Part shown: piece by piece, positions 59,191-64,000 of the stretch | Numbering within the stretch: the stretch's first letter is position 1 | How the letters are laid out: the number at the start of each line of letters is the position of its first letter | DNA from: JBPYFK01 sp051984675 | Lineage (GTDB): Bacteria > Actinomycetota > Actinomycetes > Mycobacteriales > Pseudonocardiaceae | Direction: 5' to 3' | Length of the DNA: 64,000 nucleotides | Assembly: GCA_051984675.1 (NCBI GenBank) | Contig: JBPYFK010000008.1 | Span: forward strand, 62,001-126,000 | Position numbers and translations under genes: made by a program | The notes under the pieces: generated by a model | Told to the model about the DNA's origin: nothing | What the model saw: the letters and a program-made list of their open reading frames with translations, nothing else | Database searches by the model: none

Positions 59191-60561
59191 GTGCACCGCT
59201 GGGCGGTACGGGGATGGCCGTGCGTGGCCGTCGCCACAGCGATCCTGCTCGGGCTGGCGGTGGTGTCGCTGCCCGGCAGTAACGGTCGCGCCCCAGCCCA
59301 ACTCACACCGCCGAACCAGCGCGTCGCGTCGGGGCTTTCCGTGCCCTGGATGCTCAGTGCCGAGGCGGATGCCCGGCGCCAGGATTCCCGCACCCAGCGG
59401 GTGCGAGCGCTGCTGGAGCAGCGAGCCCAAGCGGTGCGCCACCGCGACAAGACGGCGTTCCTGGCCACCGTCGACCCCAAGGCGCCGCAGGAGTTCCTGG
59501 ACCTCCAACGGGCGATGTTCGACAACCTCACGGAGGTCCCGTTCTCGCAGTGGGACTACACCGTGGACGGTACGCAGCCCGCACGCCAGCCGGCGGGTCT
59601 GCCGGTCCCGGCGGACGAGGTGTGGGCCCCACGGGTCACCCTGAACTATGGGCTGTCCCGTGTGGACACCGTCGCGACCGGTCGGCCGATGGGGTTCGTG
59701 TTCGCCCGGCGCGGTGACTCCTGGTACCTCACCGACGACGAGAGCTTCCACCAACCCGATCTTGTGACACCCGGTCGGGAGACATGGCGGGGACCGTGGG
59801 ACTTCGCGCCCTGCCGGGTGCGAACCACCTCGGCCGGCATGGTGATCAGCCACGACGGTCACCGCGAGCTGGCCAACCGGGTCGCCGGGATGCTGGACCA
59901 GGTCATCGGCGGGGTGACCGACGTGTGGGGACGCGGGTGGTCCCAGCGGGTCGCGGTGCTGATCCCGGACTCGCCCGACGAGCTGCGCTCGCTGGTCGGA
60001 TCACAGTTCGCGGTGGACGGGATCGCCGCCGTTGCGGTGGCCGACCGGGTGGACCCGGCGGTGCACCGCGTCGAAGGACCGCGCGTCGTGCTCAATCCCC
60101 GGACAGCTCAGCGGCTGTCCGACGTGGCGCTGCGCGTCGTGCTGCAGCATGAGGTCACGCATGTCGCCGCCCGGGCGGACACAGTGGACGGTGCCCCGAT
60201 GTGGTTGCTGGAGGGGTTCGCCGACTACGTCGGCTACCGCAAGAGCGGCATCGCGGCCGCGCAGATCGCGCCCGACCTCGCCACCGAGTTGCGTCGCGGT
60301 CCACCGCCCGCGGGGCTTCCCGCGGACGCCGAGTTCCACCTTCCCGGACCGCGCCTGGACCTCGCCTACCAGCAGTCTTGGTCGGTGGTGCGCTACCTGG
60401 CCGAACGAGCGGGCGAGCGGCGGGTGGTGGACCTGTACCGCCGGATCGCCGGTAGTGGCACCAACGCCAGCGTCGATCCCGCGTTGCGTGAGGTCGCCGG
60501 GCTGGACACGGCTGGCTTGATCGCCGGCTGGCGCGCCCACCTACGTCGTACCTTCGGGTGA
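59191..60561 (+). CDS. Exported protein with an HExxH gluzincin-like metallopeptidase motif
   Basis: A 456-aa protein, function not established. A hydrophobic N-terminal segment (WPCVAVATAILLGLAVVSL) looks like a signal or anchor. Residues about 60-215 are an NTF2-like or unrecognised domain (RVRALLEQRAQAVRHRDKTA). The C-terminal half has QHEVTHVAAR (HExxH near residue 319), followed about 20 residues on by WLLEGFADYVGY with the Glu expected as third zinc ligand in gluzincins. This is the peptidase MA-like arrangement. The protein ends VVRYLAERAGERRVVDLYRR. The GTG at 59191 is the first plausible start after the terminator at 59120. Neighbours are a cell-wall hydrolase and a phosphoesterase; a cell-envelope role is plausible. 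Substrate unknown. Confidence 0.8.
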   Translation: MHRWAVRGWPCVAVATAILLGLAVVSLPGSNGRAPAQLTPPNQRVASGLSVPWMLSAEADARRQDSRTQRVRALLEQRAQAVRHRDKTAFLATVDPKAPQEFLDLQRAMFDNLTEVPFSQWDYTVDGTQPARQPAGLPVPADEVWAPRVTLNYGLSRVDTVATGRPMGFVFARRGDSWYLTDDESFHQPDLVTPGRETWRGPWDFAPCRVRTTSAGMVISHDGHRELANRVAGMLDQVIGGVTDVWGRGWSQRVAVLIPDSPDELRSLVGSQFAVDGIAAVAVADRVDPAVHRVEGPRVVLNPRTAQRLSDVALRVVLQHEVTHVAARADTVDGAPMWLLEGFADYVGYRKSGIAAAQIAPDLATELRRGPPPAGLPADAEFHLPGPRLDLAYQQSWSVVRYLAERAGERRVVDLYRRIAGSGTNASVDPALREVAGLDTAGLIAGWRAHLRRTFG

Positions 60562-60607
60562 TTGTGGGGGCGGTTGGGCGTGTTGGTCACTGGCGCCCGA
60601 TTCCGGC

Positions 60608-60621
60608 TAGGTTGGGACGGT
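60608..60621 (+). promoter_or_regulatory. Candidate near-leaderless promoter of the phosphoesterase gene
   Basis: TAGGTT (60608-60613) is followed by eight bases and the ATG at 60622. GGTCAC lies 17 bp upstream as a weak -35 element. Confidence 0.45.
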
Positions 60622-61410
60622 ATGCGGGTGCATGTGGTATCGGACGTCCATGGCAACACCGAAGCCTTGAAACGGGCCGGTGACGGCGCCGACGCCTTGG
60701 TCGTGCTCGGCGACCTGATCGACTTCGTGGACTACCACGACCACAGCCGGGGCATCCTGGGCGCGGTTTTCGGGCCGGAGAAGGTCGCCCGGTTCGCTGA
60801 GCTGCGCCGCAACCACCGCGGTCCCGAGATCGCCGCGTACGTCCGCTCGCTGTGGGCGAGCCTTTCCGATCCGGCCAGGGTCATCGAGGACGCGGTGCGC
60901 GAGCAGTACGCCGAACTGTTCGCCGCGATGCCGGCGCCCACGTACGTGACGGCTGGCAATGTCGACGCCCCACACCTGTGGCAGGAGTTCGCGGGGGACG
61001 GAATCCACCCGCTGGACAGCGAGTCCGTGGACATCGGTGGCCTGCGTTTCGGGTTCGTTGGCGGAGCGTTGCTGCCACCGGGCGGCACGCTGCGGCGGAA
61101 CTCGCCGTGGGTGCCGTACCTGCGCGAGGAAGCCGAGTACGACGCGGCGCTGTCCGAACTGGGCGCGGTGGATGTCCTGTGCAGCCACATCCCACCGGCG
61201 ATCCCCGAGCTGGTCTACGACGTCGTGGCGCGCCGGCACGAGCACGGCTCGCGGGGATTGCTCGCGGCCGTCCAGCGTCACAAACCCCGCTATTCGCTGT
61301 TCGGTCACGTCCACCAGCCGCTGGCGCAGCGGGTGCGCGTGGGGCACACCGAGTGCGTCAACGTCGGGCACTTCCAGCGCAGCGCGCGACCCTACGTCCT
61401 GCGGTGGTGA
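60622..61410 (+). CDS. Metallophosphoesterase
   Basis: A 262-aa calcineurin-like phosphoesterase. The five motifs are visible: DVHGN (VHVVSDVHGNTEALKRA), GDLIDF, a GNVD in YVTAGNVDAPHLW, SHIPP (VDVLCSHIPPAI) and GHVHQP (YSLFGHVHQPLA). They ligate the two metals of the active site. The ATG at 60622 starts at the first strand and is eight bases after a -10-like box; the longer frame from 60562 has no signal. It follows the HExxH gene by 60 bp. Family members hydrolyse nucleotides, cyclic nucleotides or phospholipid head groups, and the choice cannot be made here. Confidence 0.9.
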   Translation: MRVHVVSDVHGNTEALKRAGDGADALVVLGDLIDFVDYHDHSRGILGAVFGPEKVARFAELRRNHRGPEIAAYVRSLWASLSDPARVIEDAVREQYAELFAAMPAPTYVTAGNVDAPHLWQEFAGDGIHPLDSESVDIGGLRFGFVGGALLPPGGTLRRNSPWVPYLREEAEYDAALSELGAVDVLCSHIPPAIPELVYDVVARRHEHGSRGLLAAVQRHKPRYSLFGHVHQPLAQRVRVGHTECVNVGHFQRSARPYVLRW

Positions 61411-61484
61411 GCGAGCCGGCCAGCTGTGTCGGGCACAGGTCGTGCGGGTCAAATGTGGCGAACAACTGGCCGCCGGTGGCCGCT

Positions 61485-61498
61485 GTGCACCGGTGCAC
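61485..61498. promoter_or_regulatory. Perfect 14-bp palindrome in the SRPBCC promoter
   Basis: GTGCACCGGTGCAC lies four bases upstream of the -10-like TAACCT (61503-61508), inside the promoter spacer. An ideal place for a repressor or MerR-type activator. Confidence 0.6.
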
Positions 61499-61502
61499 GC
61501 GG

Positions 61503-61515
61503 TAACCTGCGCGGC
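61503..61515 (+). promoter_or_regulatory. Leaderless promoter (-10) of the SRPBCC gene
   Basis: TAACCT (61503-61508), seven bases, then the ATG at 61516; no ribosome binding site is visible. Confidence 0.5.
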
Positions 61516-61956
61516 ATGGTCGATCAGTCCACCCAGTCCATTGTGATCGAGGCTCCCCCAGCGGAGATCATGGCGGTGATCTCGGATTTCGCCTCCTACC
61601 CGGAGTGGGCGGAGGCGGTCAAGGAGACAGAGGTTCTCTCCACCACGGGGGACCGGGCCGAGTCCGTTCGCTTCGTCCTTGACGCGGGCGTGGTCAAGGA
61701 CACCTACGTGCTGGTCTACGACTGGGCCGCGGACGGGCTGTCGGTCGACTGGAAGCTCACCGAGGGGCAGGTGCAGAAGGCCCAGAAGGGTCGCTACCAG
61801 CTGCGACCACTGGCGGACGGCACGACCGAGGTGACCTACAGCCTGGCCGTGGACCTGGCGATCCCGATGATCGGCATGTTCCGGCGCAAAGCGGAGAAGA
61901 TGATCATGGATACGGCGTTGAGGGAACTCAAGCGCCGTGTGGAGAGCGCCCGGTAG
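61516..61956 (+). CDS. SRPBCC-family cyclase/dehydrase-like protein
   Basis: A 146-aa START-like cavity protein homologous to Rv2185c: QSIVIEAPPAEIMAVISDFA, SYPEWAEAVKETEVL, a central sheet with RFVLDAGVVKDTYVLVYDWA, and a C-terminal helix (MIMDTALRELKRRVESAR). The ATG at 61516 follows a -10-like box by seven bases. It is 79 bp upstream of the ArsA-like ATPase, an order kept in mycobacteria. The family binds lipids or hydrophobic metabolites. Its partnership with an ArsA/Get3-type ATPase suggests handling of a hydrophobic ligand or membrane protein, which is an inference. Confidence 0.88.
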   Translation: MVDQSTQSIVIEAPPAEIMAVISDFASYPEWAEAVKETEVLSTTGDRAESVRFVLDAGVVKDTYVLVYDWAADGLSVDWKLTEGQVQKAQKGRYQLRPLADGTTEVTYSLAVDLAIPMIGMFRRKAEKMIMDTALRELKRRVESAR

Positions 61957-62035
61957 CCAGTAGCCCCGGCTAGCGAGCCGACCTGAGCAGCACATCCCCA
62001 CCCAAGGGAAGCCACCCACAAGGGACGGATCTCCG

Positions 62036-63253
62036 TTGCGAGTTCTGCTATTCACCGGCAAAGGCGGCGTGGGCAAGACCACTCTCGCCGCCGCGACCGC
62101 CGTCCGGCTGGTTGGTCGAGGATGCAAGACGCTGGTCGTGTCGACCGACCCGGCCCACTCGCTGGCCGATGCGCTCGGTGTGTCGCTCGGGCCCGAACCG
62201 GTCGACGTCGATCTCCCGGACGGTGCCGGGCTGTCCGCGATGCACGTGCAGACCCGCCATCTCCTTGACGGCGCGTGGGCGGAACTTCGGCAGCACCTGA
62301 AGACCCTGCTCACGGGCTCAGGAGTCACCGAGGTGGAGGCCGAGGAACTCACCGTGCTCCCCGGGGTGGAGGACCTCCTCGCCCTGTCCGAAGTCCGACG
62401 CCACGCCCAGTCGGGCCGCTGGGACGCGGTGGTCGTGGACTGTGGCCCGACCGCCGAGACGCTGCGGCTGCTCGCGCTGCCCGAAGCCTTCGCGAGCTAT
62501 CTGGAGCGTCTGTTCCCCACCCACCACCGGGTGGTTCGCGGGATGCTCGCGGCACTGGCGGGCAGCGACAACAGCGACCGGTGGAACGCCGTCGGGGACG
62601 CGCTCAGCCGGCTCGCCGACGAACTGCGCGCGCTGCGGGACCTGCTCACCGACGCCGAGACGACCAGCATCCGGCTGGTACTGACCCCGGAAGCTCTGGT
62701 GGCGGCAGAAACCAGGCGGACGCTGACCGCGCTCGCTCTGCAGGAGATCGCGGTCGACGGCCTGGTGGCCAACCGGTTGGTACCCCACCCCGGCTCGGCG
62801 CGGGGGGTCGCCGCGGGGTGGCTGCGCGCCCGGCGCGTGGAGCAGGACGCCGTGCTCGCCGAACTCCGGGAGACCACGGACCTGCCGGTCCACGTCGTCG
62901 GCTACCGGTCCGCCGAGCCGGTGGGTGCCTCCGCGCTGCTGGACGTGGCTGTCGAACTCTACGGCGACGAGGACCCGCTGATCGGGGTCGAGCAGCAGCC
63001 GGTCCTCGACGTCGCTGGTGGGGGCCGCTCGCTGGACTCGGAGTACTCCTTGCGCGTCGCGCTGCCGTTGCACGCCGACGCGGAACTGGATCTCGCACGA
63101 ATCGGCGACGAACTGGCTGTCACCGTGGACGGTCGCCGCCGGCTGATCACACTGCCTGCGGTCTTACAGCGATGCCTCGTCACCGATGCCGTCGCCGGGG
63201 ATGACGGCCTGACCGTGACCTTCCGTCCCGACCCTGCGCTGTGGATGCGGTGA
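62036..63253 (+). CDS. ArsA/Get3-like anion-transporting ATPase family protein
   Basis: A 405-aa P-loop ATPase of the ArsA/Get3 group (Rv2184c homologue). It has the deviant Walker A LLFTGKGGVGKTTLAAATAV, the switch I-like VVSTDPAHSLADALG and VVVDCGPTAETLRLLALPEA as Walker B/switch II. The C-terminal region is an all-beta Hsp20-like segment (LPLHADAELDLARIGDELAV, VDGRRRLITLPAVLQR). A single ATPase domain implies a dimer. The CxC and Cys-metalloid sites of arsenite pumps are absent and no arsB or arsR lies nearby, so arsenic resistance is unlikely. The start is TTG at 62036, with GGACGG upstream. Its stop overlaps the next gene's GTG. Confidence 0.9.
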   Translation: MRVLLFTGKGGVGKTTLAAATAVRLVGRGCKTLVVSTDPAHSLADALGVSLGPEPVDVDLPDGAGLSAMHVQTRHLLDGAWAELRQHLKTLLTGSGVTEVEAEELTVLPGVEDLLALSEVRRHAQSGRWDAVVVDCGPTAETLRLLALPEAFASYLERLFPTHHRVVRGMLAALAGSDNSDRWNAVGDALSRLADELRALRDLLTDAETTSIRLVLTPEALVAAETRRTLTALALQEIAVDGLVANRLVPHPGSARGVAAGWLRARRVEQDAVLAELRETTDLPVHVVGYRSAEPVGASALLDVAVELYGDEDPLIGVEQQPVLDVAGGGRSLDSEYSLRVALPLHADAELDLARIGDELAVTVDGRRRLITLPAVLQRCLVTDAVAGDDGLTVTFRPDPALWMR

Positions 63254-63807
63254 GCGACGTGACCGAAACGCGAAACGAGGGTTCCGGCAGGCTGCCCGAC
63301 GAGGTGCGCAAGCTCGTGGAGGCCCTGGCCGGACGTGCCGAGGAGTACCTCGCCGGGCTGGACCGCTCGGGTGACGGCTCGAACGGGGAGGGCTTCCGTG
63401 ACCTCGGCGGTGCCCGGTGTGCCTGCGGCCGGGTCGCGCCCAGCTGCGCGTGGTGCCCGGCGTGCGGGATCGTGGGCTTGCTGCGCGGGGAACGTCCTGA
63501 GCTGGCCGCCTGGCTGGCCGACCAGCTGACCACGTTCGCCGCGATGGTGCGGAGCTGCGGCGACGAGCCGGCGTCACCGGGTGGTGACGCACCGGGCGAG
63601 TCGCCGGGTTCGGGAATGCGAGAGCGAGGTGGGGAGTTCTCCAGAACCGGGAGTCGCGAGTCTCCAGGCGGGCCGGAAGGTGCGGCCGATCCGGGTACCC
63701 GGGACTCGTCGGAGCCGGAAGACCAGCAGACCTCGGAGCGGGTCCAGCGAATCAAGATCGAGCGGGTCGGTGGTCGGGTGCTACCGCGTCAAGCGCCGAC
63801 CCGGTGA
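63250..63807 (+). CDS. Cys-rich (zinc-ribbon-like) conserved protein
   Basis: A 185-aa protein. Residues 1-50 are a helix (LPDEVRKLVEALAGRAEEYL). Near residue 55 a cluster CACGRVAPSCAWCPACG offers a C-x-C...C-x2-C-x2-C pattern suited to one zinc ion. Residues 100-185 are disordered, Gly/Ser/Glu/Pro-rich. A basic end follows (IKIERVGGRVLPRQ). The GTG at 63250 overlaps the ATPase stop as GTGA, so the two are coupled. It matches the position of Rv2183c. Function unknown; probably a partner of the ATPase. Confidence 0.8.
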   Translation: MSDVTETRNEGSGRLPDEVRKLVEALAGRAEEYLAGLDRSGDGSNGEGFRDLGGARCACGRVAPSCAWCPACGIVGLLRGERPELAAWLADQLTTFAAMVRSCGDEPASPGGDAPGESPGSGMRERGGEFSRTGSRESPGGPEGAADPGTRDSSEPEDQQTSERVQRIKIERVGGRVLPRQAPTR

Positions 63808-63820
63808 ACGTCACCGGGGA

Positions 63821-63871
63821 CAGGTTTGACAGGGGTACAGGTTTGACCGAGGTACAGGTTTGACAGAGGTA
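63821..63871 (+). repeat. 17-bp tandem repeat, three copies
   Basis: CAGGTTTGAC recurs at 63821, 63838 and 63855, exact 17-bp spacing, with the full unit close to GAGGTACAGGTTTGACA. It fills the 69-bp spacer between the Cys-rich gene's stop and the ROK kinase start. Confidence 0.92.
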
Positions 63872-63876
63872 CCGGG

Positions 63877-64000
63877 GTGCTGACAGTCGGTGTGGACGTA
63901 GGCGGTACCAGCGTGCGGGCGAGCGTCGTCGACCCGCACGGCGTGGTCGTGGACACCGCCCGCGTCCCGACTCCGCATGCGGAGACCGCCCTCAACGACG
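63877..64000 (+). CDS. ROK-family sugar kinase / glucokinase (5' part only)
   Basis: The first 41 codons of a ROK-type kinase, cut by the right edge. The opening VLTVGVDVGGTSVRASVVDP carries the phosphate-1 motif DVGGT of the actin-like ATPase fold, followed by HGVVVDTARVPTP as in ROK glucokinases. The GTG at 63877 is used with GGGG immediately upstream. Whether it is a glucokinase or a ROK repressor cannot be decided; no helix-turn-helix precedes the ATPase motif, which favours a kinase. Confidence 0.8.
   Translation, partial: MLTVGVDVGGTSVRASVVDPHGVVVDTARVPTPHAETALND

Noticed and set aside
62036..63253. Arsenite efflux ATPase
   Set aside because: Single ATPase domain, no metalloid-binding cysteines, no arsB, arsD or arsR nearby; the mycobacterial-type neighbours point elsewhere.
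1..64000. tRNA genes, CRISPR arrays, insertion sequences, prophage
   Set aside because: No TPsiC-loop-like arms, regularly spaced repeats, transposase motifs or phage structural genes were recognised by eye; a covariance or profile search was not possible.

Overview
The window is about 64 kb of very GC-rich actinobacterial chromosome, most likely from the family Pseudonocardiaceae (Saccharopolyspora/Amycolatopsis type). This is inferred from codon use, many GTG starts, F420-dependent enzymes, an actinobacterial bcc-aa3 respiratory set and gene order. The order follows, with insertions, the Mycobacterium tuberculosis block from about Rv2224c down to Rv2183c: exported TAP-like hydrolase, glnA2, glnE, glnA1, RDD protein, DUF4191, lipA, lipB, TIGR01777 protein, dlaT, pepA, ilvE, cobS, cobT, DUF3043, HesB protein, adoK, asnB, ctaC-ctaF, ctaE-qcrCAB, trpD, DEDDh/GIY-YIG nuclease, ripC-like NlpC/P60, SRPBCC, ArsA-like ATPase, Cys-rich protein. 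It is therefore mostly core genome, not an island.

Layout. 1-17 kb is nitrogen metabolism: nadE (cut by the left edge), an exported hydrolase, glnA2, glnE and glnA1, the last with a GlnR-like operator. Between glnA2 and glnE lie a 1308-aa glycosyltransferase/coiled-coil/FkbM-methyltransferase protein, a solitary 5S rRNA gene with its own promoter, and a glutamine amidotransferase. 17-27 kb holds lipoate and 2-oxoacid dehydrogenase genes (lipA, lipB, E2, lipoamide dehydrogenase), interrupted by a TetR/F420-oxidoreductase locus with two palindromic operators. 27-43 kb holds OsmC, leucyl aminopeptidase, an amino-acid permease, a DUF402 protein, ilvE, late cobalamin genes (a CobU-CobT fusion and CobS behind an aldo/keto reductase), HesB protein, adenosine kinase, a BBE-type flavoenzyme, and a ChrB_N / UppP / MFS group. 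43-54 kb carries asnB and the respiratory genes ctaC-ctaF and ctaE-qcrC-qcrA-qcrB, with trpD and an atypical receiver protein between them. 54-64 kb carries two nuclease-like proteins, a cell-wall NlpC/P60 hydrolase behind a long leader that may hold a c-di-AMP (ydaO) riboswitch, an exported HExxH protein, a phosphoesterase, and a conserved SRPBCC / ArsA-like ATPase / Cys-rich group. It ends in a ROK kinase cut by the right edge.

How the genes work together. GlnA1 is the likely main glutamine synthetase and GlnE its adenylylating enzyme. LipB and LipA make the lipoyl groups of the two-lipoyl-domain E2, which Lpd reoxidises. CtaC/D/E/F with QcrCAB form the menaquinol-to-oxygen supercomplex (ctaD is not in the window). 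CobU-CobT and CobS finish the nucleotide loop of cobalamin.

The most unusual features are the lone 5S gene, the giant glycosyltransferase-methyltransferase fusion, and a recurrent pattern of short tandem repeats (13-21 bp, 2-4 copies) in spacers, often just after stop codons. The candidate ydaO/CRP-controlled leader of the NlpC/P60 gene and the nearly identical lipoyl-domain DNA in the E2 gene also stand out. No prophage, insertion sequence, CRISPR array or tRNA gene was recognised.
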